This document shows, piece after piece, positions 36,163 to 46,820 of a stretch of 64,000 bases of DNA. A model generated the notes under the pieces. It was not told the DNA's origin. It worked only from the letters and a program-made list of their open reading frames with translations, and did not search any database. Both the position numbers and the translations under genes were made by a program. Source of the DNA: Acorus gramineus (taxonomy: Eukaryota > Streptophyta > Magnoliopsida > Acorales > Acoraceae); the NCBI GenBank assembly GCA_030737835.1, contig CM060855.1, forward strand, positions 3,404,478 through 3,468,477, given 5' to 3'. Each line of letters begins with the position of its first letter. Positions within the stretch are counted from its first letter, which is position 1.

Positions 36163-36636
36163 GAAGGACAACGAGAATTATCGTGGAATACATCCACTCT
36201 GTCTTATCTAGACTCACGTACCGCTCAACGTGAAAATCAAATTCCTAATGCACGCCAGATGCGTGATAGAAAATGTACCTGAAGTACGATCTGTTCCTGA
36301 CGAACAACGAGAATTATCGTGGAATACATCCACTCTGTCTTATCTAGACTCACGTATCGCTCAACGTGAAAATCAAATTCCTAATACACGCCAGATGCGT
36401 GATAGACCTATAGGTTCAACAAAAAAAAATTCAGCTCCCCAAAAATGGAGATCAAATGTAAAATCATGCTCTAATAATGCTCTAGAAGAAGTTATACATA
36501 ATGTTCCAGAAGAGATTATGAACAATAGATCCACTTTCTCTAAAACTCTAGAATAGTATAATATCCCTGAAGAGAAACGAGTTCCAAAAGTGACTACACA
36601 AACTCTTGAAGAGGAAAAGGTACCTAATAATATATA
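36163..36636 (+). pseudogene. Duplicated fragment of the copia integrase-RT linker
   Basis: Two tandem copies (period 136 bp, about 36163-36298 and 36299-36415) encode a segment like the one at 38245-38520. Both contain a QRELSWNTSTLSYLDSR-type motif and, once, RPIGSTKKNSAP. There is no integrase core upstream, so a rearranged internal piece has been left behind. Confidence 0.7.
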
Positions 36637-38019
36637 CAGTGGTGATACCCAGGCCCCAAATTATAGGCCCCATTCACAAGCCCCATGAGGTGTCATCACC
36701 TTATTGGTTGGCTTGTTGACTTTTCAAAAAAGGTGAAAAAGCAAAAACCAAAAATACCCCTACTTAAAAATGCCTCATTTTTTAACGTGCAAATCAAAGA
36801 ATCCCTAATTCTCGTTCATTAAATAACCATCCCCGATTGTCTCGGTCAATCACAACAAACATTCAAATGAAATCATACCATCTAATAAAATCTAGGTAAA
36901 AAAAAACCCAATTGTTTAATCGAAACCCCCTTTCTTTTCCGTTTCGACGATCCAAATAGAAGAATTTTTTTTTTCTTTTGCATTCCCAAAATCTGTTCTT
37001 CAAATATTCTTCAATTCAATCCGACGATTCTTTGCCAATATTTTAACATCATATTCAAACAATGATGACGAAAAATAAACATTTTCTGTTTTTGTTCCTT
37101 CCTTTTAAAAAAAAAACGATTTAAAGTTTTTAAGCGATTATGAAGAATGAGACATTTTTTGTTTCTTCATTCCAAAAATGTAACAAACAATTGTTTGTTC
37201 CTTCCTTTTTTTGTTACATTTAATCAAAACATCTAAACCATAATCCAAAACCTAATCCAATTTGTGTTACATTACTCCAAAACCAAATCAGAAAACTAAT
37301 ACAATCTGTTACATTTAGAGTGCAAATGTAACAACTATTGAGTAAATGTAACAACTATTGAGTAAATGTAACAACTATTAGGTAAATGTAACAACTATTG
37401 AGTATGTACTTATAAATGTAACAACTATTGAGTATGTACTTATAAATGTAACAACTATTGAGTATAAAATAAAAAAATTTTATTTTTTAAATTGAAACAT
37501 GCAACATAGATTAAATATGTTATCATCAAAAATTTAATTTTAATTTCAGTTGTGACTTTCATTCAAATAAAATCAAAATATTAAAAAAACATGACAAACC
37601 TGATTCGGACGACATTGATGGGAGATCCAACTCGAAAAATATTAAAATTGTGGGACTGCTACAAGACGTTCATCATATATGATTCGGTTTTGATTGCTGG
37701 AAATCGAAAATGATCGACAATTGAAATTCTCCACGATCTGTTGTTGATAATCGCATTCATTATTGAACTTTGAGATTGCTACGATTTATTCCTCTAATAT
37801 GATTCGGTTTTGATTGCTGAAGATCAAATAATATCAGCAATTCTCCATGATTAGCGGTTGTTAATGACATTCAATGTTGACGCCCCATTTGGAAAGAAAT
37901 CGTAACCGAATCAGTGCTTCCTAAAAACAAGCGTTAAGGGTATAAAAGACAATGTACACTTGCCACCTCATGGGGCCTGGTTTGGGGCCTGTGAAGTTGG
38001 GGCTTGGGAATCATTATTG
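36637..38019. mobile_element. Non-autonomous TIR transposon nested in the copia element (hAT- or Mutator-type)
   Basis: The left end CAGTGGTGATACCCAGGCCCC and the right end read inward, CAATAATGATTCCCAAGCCCC, match imperfectly for about 60 bp, to CCCCATGAGGTG. ATAATATA and ATAATATT near the two ends may be an 8-bp target duplication, but the left copy is offset by two bases, so superfamily is unsettled. The 1.38-kb interior has no recognisable protein. It contains a 20-bp tandem array and an internal ~90-bp duplication that repeats ATGATTCGGTTTTGATTGCT at about 37679 and 37798. Confidence 0.75.
37324..37464 (+). repeat. Tandem array of six AAATGTAACAACTATTGAGT units
   Basis: There are six copies of this 20-mer. 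The first four are back to back; the last two are separated by GTATGTACTTAT spacers. One unit has AGG for GAG. It lies in the middle of the nested TIR element and has no coding frame. Confidence 0.9.
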
Positions 38020-38088
38020 ATAATATTAAGATCTCAATATTTTATATGCATATAAGAGAAATGTGGAATCGCAAATAAATGATCATCG

Positions 38089-40410
38089 ATGACATATTTA
38101 TCATACAAAGTAGATTCTCCTTCTATTATAAGATATCTTGAACCATTGACAGGGGATGTTTTTACCGCTCGATTTGCGGATTATCATTTTGATGAGACAA
38201 TATTCCCGTCGTTAGGGGGAGAAAATCTGTCGCCAGAAGAACGACGTGAACTTACATGGAAAACTCCATCTTTGTCTCATCTTGATCCTCGCACTAATCA
38301 ATGTGAAACTGAAGTGCAAAGAATCACCCATCTTCAAAGAATTGCGCATCAATTGCCAGATGCATTCAATGATGCAGCAAAAGTGATGAAATCACATATT
38401 CCAGCTGCTAATACTCCAGCTCGAATTAATGTTCCAATAGGAAATACTGTTAATATGCCGGCTAATGAATCAACAAAAATACGCCTGAAGCGTGGAAGAC
38501 CTATAGGCTCAAAAGATTCAGCTCCCCGAAGGAGAAAAACAATGAAGAATAATTCTCTAGAAGAGTATGAAACACTTGAAAGACCCACAATAATAACTCC
38601 TACAGAGGAAGAAGTCCCTGAAGTGACACAAGTCCCTGAAGAGATTGACGTCCCTGAAGTGACGCCCGTGCATAAAGAACAAGTACATGGAAATGAAAAA
38701 ATTTCCATAAATTATGCAAATTCACAAATATTGTGGGATCGAAAGCAAGTGCTTGTTGATGATATATTCTCATTTGCAGTAGCTACAGAAATCATTTCAG
38801 ATAATGATTTAGAACCACGTTCAGTGGATGAATGCAGATGAAAAAATTGTTGGCCACAATGGAAAGCTGCTATTCAAACAGAATTGGATTCACTTGCAAA
38901 ACACCAAGTATTTGGACCAGTAGTCCTAACCCCTGAAGGTGTTAAACCAGTAGGATGTAAATGGGTGTTTGCGAGAAAACGAAATGAAAGAAACGAGATT
39001 GTTAGATACAAAGCTCATCTTGTGGCACAGGGTTTCCTGCAGAGACCTGGGATAGATTTTGAAGAGACATATTCTCCTGTGATAGACACAATCACATTTC
39101 GGTATTTAATTAGTCTTGTAGTCTCAGAAGGACTTGACATGCAGCTAATGGATGTGGTTACTGCATATTTATATGGAAAATTAGATACCGACATCCTGAA
39201 GGACTAAAATTGCCTGAAGCAAAACCACGAAACATGTACTCAATCAAGCTAAGACGATCCTTATATGGATTAAAGCAATCTGGACGAATGTGGTATAACC
39301 GTCTTAGTGAGTATTTAATAAAAGAAGGATATGTCAATGATCCAATATGCCCCTGTGTATTTATTAAGAAAACGAAACTCGGATTTACCATTATTGCAGT
39401 ATATGTTGATGATATTAATCTAATTGGGACTCCTGAAGAGCTCGAAAAGGCTTCCGAATATCTGAAAAAGGAGTTTGAAATGAAAGATCTTGGAAAAACA
39501 AGATATTGTCTCGGCTTGCAAATTGAGCAAAGTTCAAATGGGATACTTGTTCATCAAACAACATATGTTGAAAAAATCCTGAAGCATTTTAATATGGACA
39601 AATGTCATCCATTAAGTACTCCAATGGTAGTAAGGTTACTTGACCCAAAGAAGGACCTTTTTCGTCCAAAAGAAGATACTGAAAATCTTCTTGGTCCTGA
39701 AGTACCATATCTTAGTGCAATTGGTGCCTTATTATTTGGCCCAATGCACTAGACCTGACATTGCATTTTCAGTTAATTTATTGGCCAGATTTAGCTCTAC
39801 ACCAACTCGAAGGCATTGGAATGGTGTGAAGCACATTTTTCGTTATCTTCGTGGAACGTCAGACATGGGTCTATTCTATGCAAAGGATTCCAATAATGGT
39901 GCACAACTAAAGAGTTATGCAGATTCAGGATATCTTTCAGATCCTCACAAGGCTCGCTCACAAACAGGCTATGTATTCACTTGCGGTGGCACAGCAATCT
40001 CTTGGCAATCTACGAAACAGACTTTGGTCGCCACGTCTTCTAACCACTCTGAGATTCTTGCACTCCACGAAGCAAGCCGGGAATGCGTGTGGATAAGGTC
40101 TTTGGTTCATCATATTCGTACTGCATGCGGACTATCTCTCATTACAGATGTTCCAACAACTATATATGAAGACAATGCAGCATGCATTGCTCAAATCAAA
40201 GGGGGATATATCAAGGGTGATAGAACAAAGCATATTTCTCCAAAATTCTTTTACACTCATGAGCTCCAGCAGAGACATGAAATTGATGTTCAACAAATTC
40301 AGTCAAAGGACAATCTTGCAGATTTGTTTACTAAAGCTTTGTCGACATCAACATTCAAGAAGCTGGTGTATGAAATCGGGATGCGACGAGTTTGCGACCA
40401 AAATTCTTGA
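38089..40410 (+). pseudogene. Copia pol remnant: end of integrase, RT and RNase H, multiply broken
   Basis: The first frame (38089-38841) starts in the integrase C-terminal region (PSIIRYLEPLTGDVFTARFA) and the proline/valine-rich linker. It ends at a TGA at 38839-38841. RT continues in frame from 38842 past the stop (GCKWVFARKR, VVTAYLYGKLD) to 39207. It shifts near 39195, where a short deletion removes the start of the PEGL motif. RT resumes at 39210-39752 (YVDD) and shifts again at about 39735, so RNase H lies at 39640-40410 (CTRPDIAFSVNL, SYADSGYL, DLFTKAL). The parts are collinear with a copia pol. At least one stop and two frameshifts make it non-functional. Confidence 0.93.
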
Positions 40411-40661
40411 AATCTTGTACTTATGAGGGGGAGTAATTTTTGATGACATTTTGCGAACTGTACTCTTTTTCCTTCGCCTAGGTTTTGTCCCATTGGGTTT
40501 TCCTGGCAAGGTTTTAATGAGGCAGTGTCAAACGCATACACTATTATACGATTAAGTTACATTGTACTCTTTTTCCTTCGCTTTGGTTTTTTCCCATTGG
40601 GTTTTCCAAGCAAGGTTTTAATGAGGCAATTTTCTTAGCGTGGTGGTCATCCAAGGGGGAG

Positions 40662-40968
40662 TGTTGTGAATATGGTGGATAACCACCACTTCTCTAATCC
40701 ATAACCTCCCCCACTCTTCTACTCCATAACCCCACTCTTCTATTCCATAACACTCCCATTATTGCCCCACTATCTCCCCCTCACCTCTATAGACTTGTAA
40801 CTCTCCACCTTTGGGATTCCTCTATGTACCCTATAAATAGAGGGGTTTCTCATGTATTCCATCAACCAACAAATAGTGAATAAGAATCTCTCTCTCTACT
40901 TCTCTTCTATATGCTTGTGTGCTTTGTTTATATACTCTTATATATCATATTCTATTTAGTTTACAACA
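40662..40968 (+). repeat. Right LTR of the decayed copia element
   Basis: This 307-bp copy of the left LTR is preceded by the purine tract and ends at the ATGAT duplication. Differences from the left copy are concentrated in the first 100 bp. Confidence 0.92.
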
Positions 40969-40998
40969 ATGATGAAATTTTGATAGATTTTTATAAAT

Positions 40999-41821
40999 GG
41001 ATTTTTAATTTTAAGTATGTGTAAACATGTCTATTTAAGGATTGATCATTACCTTCTTTATATATTTTTTTAAGTCTCTAAATTTAGCCGCCTATTTCAT
41101 TTTTAGTCCCTCTGTCAAATGTCTGTCCATCCACCGTTACTTTGTTAAATGTGTTTTTATTTTTAAGTCTCTGTAAACTATATTATTTAGTGACCAATCT
41201 CTCCCTTCTTCATATCTCATTTTAAGACCTTAACTTCAAATGTTTTTTTTTTTTTTACTCATTGGACAAAATGTCTGTATGCTTATAAAAACATAAGCAT
41301 TCAACAATGAAAAAGTCTTCAACTTTTTATGTAATCATTCTTCTTCTACTTATATAATCAATCCTAATTAGACAGCTAAGACAATAAGTGAATGCAATAT
41401 CAGATTGAATGGACATATACAGTGTTGAATAACACTGAAATTGTCAGTGAATACCTAACAATGCAAATGCAGTTTGTAGATATATCACCAAACATTTTGT
41501 ATACAAGTTTTAAATATCAAAATACTTACAAAATCATATAAACATTTTGTCCATGACTAATAAAAATACAACGTTTGAAGTTAGGGACCTAAAATTAAAT
41601 ATGAAGAAGGGAGAGTCTGATCACTAAATAACATAGTTTATAGAGACTTAAAAATAAAAATTACATTTCACAAACTAATGGTGTATAGATGGACGTTTGA
41701 TAGAGGGACTAAAAATGATATAGCGGTTGAAGCTGGGGATTTAAAAAAAAATGAAGAATAGAGGGATCGATCCTCGAATAGACATGCTTACGACTTTACG
41801 TGAACTTAAACTAAAATTCCT
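40999..41821. mobile_element. Mutator-like element with long inverted repeats
   Basis: TTTATAAAT flanks the element at 40990-40998 and 41822-41830, a perfect 9-bp target duplication. The arms at about 41021-41283 and 41536-41791 pair over about 260 bp. The outer ends GGATTTTTAATTTTAAG and AGGAATTTTAGTTTAAG extend the TIR further. The 250-bp centre encodes nothing recognisable. Long TIRs and a 9-bp duplication point to a non-autonomous MULE. Confidence 0.85.
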
Positions 41822-41830
41822 TTTATAAAT

Positions 41831-43195
41831 TAAAATAGGATAATATTTACTTTTAGTTGTTGATTAAACTGCTTGAACACAATATTTTATTTTATTTAGT
41901 TTTAGTACATCCCATTTGATTTAGGAATAGTGTAATCATCACAAAATAATTTTACAGTGACAAAAGAAGTTAAATCATTTTTGTTTAATTGATATTTTTG
42001 TATCATAGTTGTCCAAAACGTATATGCTTCATTAAAATTATTTTAAATTTTTTGATATAATTTGTTAGAACATATATAATTTATTAAATAAAATATACTA
42101 TTTAAAAATATCAAAATAAGTGTGAATGTGTGAAGCTATAGACATTTTATTTTCTTCTAAATCACTGTGAACAGCTGCTAGAGTCCAAGACCTCTCTGTC
42201 TCCCAGTTTGTCCAAAAAGTTTGGTAAACTGTAACTGATGTAGGGTACAGTGTGTTAATGGTAGAGATGAATGGGAGCCACCAATTGTGACTTGTCAGAT
42301 GGGAAGTGATTCAACAACCATCAGATCCAACTTATTTTTCTATTTATTTTCAATGTTATTATCTATTTTTATATGTGGGAGAGGCAGTGTGAACTAAAGC
42401 AGCCTCAAATTTGTTGTCTTATTTCTTGCGAGTGTCAGGGTCCTCACTTCCTTGCTTCATCATTCTTCAGATGGAATACTTTATTCCATGTGATTTCAAG
42501 AAAAAAATTTCTACAGTAAAAAAAAAAATTGATTTGAAAAACAAACACTCCATCCAAGAAGGTAATGTTAGAACTACTATATTGTTTTCTTTTTAAAATT
42601 TAGTTTTACTCAGTTGGGAAGTTATCACACTCTTGTATATGCATTACACATCTTGAGTTTTACCATTACTAATTTTATTTTGATGTGAGTAACATTAAAA
42701 ATAGATTAAACACAAATTCAAATTTATTCCATAACAAGAGTTGAAGATTAAATTTAAATTATATTTATTAATGTATGTATGCTCAATTTTTTTTTATTTA
42801 AATAGAGAAATAAGGTCTAAAATTGTGTATGTTAAACAATAGAAGCGATATAAGCTCTGTCCTCAGTAAATAATACCACCTCATAGATGATTGTGCAGCT
42901 CCTATCACAAGAGATACAACTATTTGGTTGGACATGAAAATATCTCTCAGGCATTAGTTATTTCATTAACATAAGTGCATGTAATTTAACATCATCTATT
43001 ACATGTGAATGTTTCATAAGTTAGCAATTGTGAAGTATATTTGGCAGTTATGTGTTTTGAATTCTCAACAACTATAAACGTTCATAAACAGAGATGTTTT
43101 GAAACCGCAAATTTGTTATAAAATATTTTCAATAAAACTTAGATTTGATGATTAAATCTTACAATTTTTAGCTCAAAAGATGTATCCATATATGG
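41831..43195. other. Intergenic spacer
   Basis: No gene is recognised. The stretch is AT-rich, with only short unsupported ORFs. Confidence 0.5.
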
Positions 43196-43315
43196 GAGTA
43201 GGGTTGGCCATGGGCTGGGCCAATTCGGGCCCGGGCGTCAAGCCCAAAACCAGGCCTGGCCCGAGCGAGCCAAGTCCGGGCCGGGCTTTGTGGCCCAGGT
43301 CATTTTCTAATATAT
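43196..43315. mobile_element. Arm of a GGCCCGGGC-type hAT-like element
   Basis: This GC-rich island in AT-rich sequence is built of GGGCCGGGC and GGCCCGAG motifs, starting GGTTGGCCATGGGCTGGGCC. Such subterminal arrays are typical of plant hAT MITEs. No matching second arm or 8-bp duplication was found, so it is probably a broken copy. Confidence 0.45.
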
Positions 43316-43933
43316 TTTATGTTGATTTTTTTTTGTTTAATTTAACCTAAAACATACAATAAAAAATAAAAAAAGAGAATGGAAGAGTTGAGTACTGGAA
43401 AAACTTTGAATAATAATAATTTTTTGAATTGAATATTAATGTAACTTCACAATAATTATACATTACAATTTAATTACAAATTTACAACAAGATATATTTT
43501 AACATTAATTGAATAACTATTATTTTAAAAGAACATTACAAATTGAATATTACATTACAATAAGTGAATGTAAATTACAATAATAAAAATGTTAAAATAA
43601 TTATCCATCTCAAAACATTTTATGTGACTCAGGGCTTAAAAAAAAAGCAAGGAAAATGCTAAAATCAGTATAAAACTCAAACCATACATATTTTCATTTA
43701 AAAAAAAAATAATAGTAAACATGAAGAAATGCTTTGACAAAACGTGCATATTACTCAATTTTGAGTAGAATGAACCTAATTTTTATTAAATGTAAAAAAA
43801 TATTTAATAAAATATATACATCATCTAATCAAGTATATGCTTCATTAGATTTTTAACAAAGTAGCAGATATGCCAAAAACATATCCTTCATTTCAAAAAC
43901 ACATTAGTTACATGATTATCTTGCCTTCCATTA
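43316..43933. other. Upstream region of the PPR gene
   Basis: This is AT-rich sequence with a dispersed-repeat copy at about 43745-43860, ending some 75 bp before the PPR start codon. No convincing TATA box is seen. Confidence 0.5.
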
Positions 43934-46009
43934 ATGACAAAAATGATGGACCGTCGGAGACTCGCGAACCTCATCAGAGACTCCGCCAACTCTTCGTCTC
44001 TCATACGCGGAACCCAATCTCACGCGGCGTCACTGAAGCTGGGTTTCCAATCCGATCTCATCATGAACAACGATCTGCTCTGTATGTACTCGAAATGCCG
44101 TCGCCCAGACCTCGCGCGCCAACTGTTCGACACAATTCCCGAACGAAACGTCGTTTCATATATGGCTCTCATGACCTCCCACTTGAGCTCCGGCGACCCT
44201 GAGTCGTCTTTAATGGCGTTTCGAAGTTTGGGTTCTTCTCCGGGGATCGCCCACAATGAGTTCACGCTCTCGGCCGCCTTGAAATGCTGCGGAGTCTCGG
44301 GCGATGCTGGGAGAGGATCGCAGGTCCACGCGGCGTGCGTCAAGTTGGGGTTTGAGAGCCAGCCGTTTGTCGGGAATTCGATCATCGCGATGTATTCGAA
44401 GTGCGGGTCGATTGGTGATTCGGTGCGGGTGTTCGATGCGATGCGTGAGAGGAGGAGCTTGGTGAGTTGGAATGCGATGATCGCGGGTTATGTGAATGCG
44501 GGGTGTTCAAGGAAGGCGGTGTTGGTGTTTGCGGAGATGCGGAGGAATTATGAGACGCCCGATGAGTTTACGTTGTCGAGCGTTTTGAAGGGGTGCGGAG
44601 CCGACGGGGCTTTTGCAGAAGGAAAGCAAATACATGCTTATGTTGTTGTGAGTGGGTTCCCCGTTTCGTTGAAGACTTCGGTTGCAAGCGCGCTCATTGA
44701 TTTCTACGTGAAGTGCGGGCGATTGGTGGAAGCTCGGAGAGTGTTTGATCGGACTGTGGTGAAGAATGAAGTCTCTTGGACCGCGATGATGGCAGGTTAT
44801 GTTCAAGAAGGATGTTTATACGAAGCCATGGATTTGTTTCGCGAATTAAGGAAGGTTGAAACGATTGTCGATGGATTTGTCCTGTCGAGTTTCGCCGGAG
44901 TGTTTGCAGATCTCGCTTTGATTGTGCAAGGAAAGCAAATCCATGCGTACACTACGAAGATATCTTGCGTTTTAGATGTGTCGGTGGCCAATTCGATCGT
45001 CGACATGTACTTGAAGTGTGGACTAACGGATGATGCAATGAAGCGGTTCGAGGAGATCTCCTCGAAGAATGTGGTATCTTGGACGGTCATGATCACCGGT
45101 TATGGGAAGCATGGGCGTGCAAGGGAAGCAATTTGTTTATTCGAGGCGATGCGATTGGAGATGATCGAGCCGGATGAAGTGGCTTACTTGGCCGTGCTTT
45201 CTGCTTGTAGTCATGCCGGACTTGTTAAAGAGAGTCGCAAGTATTTCGAGAGTTTACGAAGAGACTCTCGCATGCAACCAAAAGTGGAACACTATGCTTG
45301 CATGGTGGATGTCCTTGGTCGAGCAGGGCGTCTTGAAGAAGCGAAGAGCCTCATCGAAGACATGCCCATTGAAGCGAATGTCGGGATTTGGCAGACATTG
45401 TTGAGCGCATGTAGATTGCACAAGGATCTAAAGATGGGTAGAGAAGTGGGAGGCATTCTAATGGAGTTGGACGAAGGGAACGGGGTGAACTATGTGATGG
45501 TTTCGAATATCTACGCGGAGGCTGGAGAATGGAGAGAGTGCGAGAGGATTCGAGGATTGATGAGGAGAAGAGGCTTGAAGAAGGATGGAGGGCGTAGTTG
45601 GATCGAGATCAAGAAGGAGATGCATAACTTCTATGGAGGGGACGACTCGCACCCGTTGATGGGAAGAATACGCGAGGCGCTTATGGATGTTGAGAGGAGA
45701 ATGAGAGAAGAGGTTGGCTATGTTTCGAGGACCGGTTTCGCGATGCATGACATCGAGGAGGAGTCAAAGGAGGACAATTTGAGGATGCATAGTGAGAGGC
45801 TCGCAGTCGGGTTGGCGCTGGCTTGCGGGGGTTCGTCACCGGAGATTAGAGATGTGATTAGGGTGTTCAAGAATTTGAGGGTGTGTGTGGACTGCCATGA
45901 GTTCATGAAGGGGGTGTCAAAGGTGGTTGGGAGGGTGTTGGTGGTGAGGGATGCTTGTAGGTTCCATAGATTTGAAGGTGGGGTGTGTTCTTGTGGGGAC
46001 TATTGGTGA
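43934..46009 (+). CDS. PLS-class pentatricopeptide repeat protein with C-terminal DYW domain
   Basis: A single intronless frame encodes 691 aa. From about residue 25 to 520 it consists of P, L and S repeats with the usual signatures (NSIIAMYSKCG, VSWNAMIAGYV, DEFTLSSVLKGC, GKQIHAY, YLAVLSACSHAG, CMVDVLGRAGRLEEA). E/E+ and DYW regions follow. The DYW domain keeps the deaminase metal-binding residues His619 and Glu621 (HSE), Cys651 and Cys654 (CVDC), and ends in CGDYW, so a catalytically competent C-to-U RNA editing factor of mitochondria or plastids is expected. The order of motifs recalls Arabidopsis At3g15130, from memory. The N-terminus is short; ATGs at 43943 and 43946 are equally possible starts. 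The gene is far more GC-rich than its flanks, as is usual for intronless monocot PPR genes. Confidence 0.93.
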   Translation: MTKMMDRRRLANLIRDSANSSSLIRGTQSHAASLKLGFQSDLIMNNDLLCMYSKCRRPDLARQLFDTIPERNVVSYMALMTSHLSSGDPESSLMAFRSLGSSPGIAHNEFTLSAALKCCGVSGDAGRGSQVHAACVKLGFESQPFVGNSIIAMYSKCGSIGDSVRVFDAMRERRSLVSWNAMIAGYVNAGCSRKAVLVFAEMRRNYETPDEFTLSSVLKGCGADGAFAEGKQIHAYVVVSGFPVSLKTSVASALIDFYVKCGRLVEARRVFDRTVVKNEVSWTAMMAGYVQEGCLYEAMDLFRELRKVETIVDGFVLSSFAGVFADLALIVQGKQIHAYTTKISCVLDVSVANSIVDMYLKCGLTDDAMKRFEEISSKNVVSWTVMITGYGKHGRAREAICLFEAMRLEMIEPDEVAYLAVLSACSHAGLVKESRKYFESLRRDSRMQPKVEHYACMVDVLGRAGRLEEAKSLIEDMPIEANVGIWQTLLSACRLHKDLKMGREVGGILMELDEGNGVNYVMVSNIYAEAGEWRECERIRGLMRRRGLKKDGGRSWIEIKKEMHNFYGGDDSHPLMGRIREALMDVERRMREEVGYVSRTGFAMHDIEEESKEDNLRMHSERLAVGLALACGGSSPEIRDVIRVFKNLRVCVDCHEFMKGVSKVVGRVLVVRDACRFHRFEGGVCSCGDYW

Positions 46010-46820
46010 AATCTTAAGTTTGGATGGATGTCATACCCCAAGCTTTGCTCTTCATCAAACTGAATGATTTTGGAATGTATATTGGCTGTGTGTGTGTGTG
46101 TCAGATTCCCTACCACAGAGCCTACTATAGAGACGCTGCTGCACGAGCTCTCGTTTGTATGTATCATTAGTAGGTGGCAGCTTTGTTTACAGCATTGTAA
46201 GCAATGAAAATCTGACTTGATTCTTTTTTTTTTTTCTCTTATAGTTAAAGCAGAAACATTAGATGGACAACATATTCATTGGTTGTGCAAATGCTACTTA
46301 TAGAGGAAATGAGTGAGAAGAAATACCCCAGTTGCCTGGACACTGCAAAGCTTTTCCAAGGATAAAAACATGACAAAGGTGAATGTTTGGGATAGTTTCT
46401 GAATATCTGAGGAACAAGCAGACAGATTTTGAGTTACACCAATCATGATGAGTGTTAGATGTTCAGAAGAACGTATTTTCATATGCTTTTCAGAGTTATT
46501 TTGGAACATTTTTTAATGTAATTATTCATTTTTACATACATATCAAGAAAGTTTCTTATTCTTTATGTTCAAAGCGTATTTTACACAAATTGACAATATT
46601 TATACATTTAATATGCATAATCATTTTTTTTTTTTCTCGTAGAGACATATTTTAAAATTCAAAAATCTAAATTTGGCAGTGTTCTAAATTTTGCATGTTA
46701 TAAATTGGAGAAAGAATTAGCATTCAAAGATTCATCAAAACTTCTAAATCTGATTCACCAAATCAACAAAATCTTCAATTAAATCAATTTTGACTTCTCC
46801 AACAAATCAACAAGATCTCC
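46010..46820. other. 3' flank of the PPR gene and spacer
   Basis: It contains a short (TG)n tract at about 46086-46102 and T-rich runs at about 46225 and 46626. No gene is recognised. Confidence 0.5.

Larger units (their letters stand above)
34546..40968 (+). mobile_element. Decayed Ty1/copia element with perfect 5-bp target duplication
   Basis: The LTRs are at 34546-34856 (311 bp) and 40662-40968 (307 bp), starting TGTTGTGAATATGG and ending TTTACAACA. ATGAT flanks both sides (34541-34545 and 40969-40973), so this is one original insertion. A primer-binding-like CGTTATCAGCACGAG follows the left LTR, and a purine tract (CCAAGGGGGAG) precedes the right. The LTRs differ by about ten substitutions plus indels in their first 100 bp, so it is older than the 13672 element. 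Gag, protease and the integrase core are missing. A TIR transposon is inserted at 36637-38019. Confidence 0.93.

Noticed and set aside
37324-37464. CRISPR-like array of direct repeats
   Set aside because: Four units are contiguous with no spacers, the two spacers present are identical, and the setting is a plant transposon.
38349-38708. 119-codon antisense frame in the second copia element
   Set aside because: It is complementary to the pol linker, whose low-complexity VPE repeats keep the other strand open.
44020-45906. Several antisense frames of 62-121 codons within the PPR gene
   Set aside because: They are shadows of a GC-rich coding sequence without motifs of their own.
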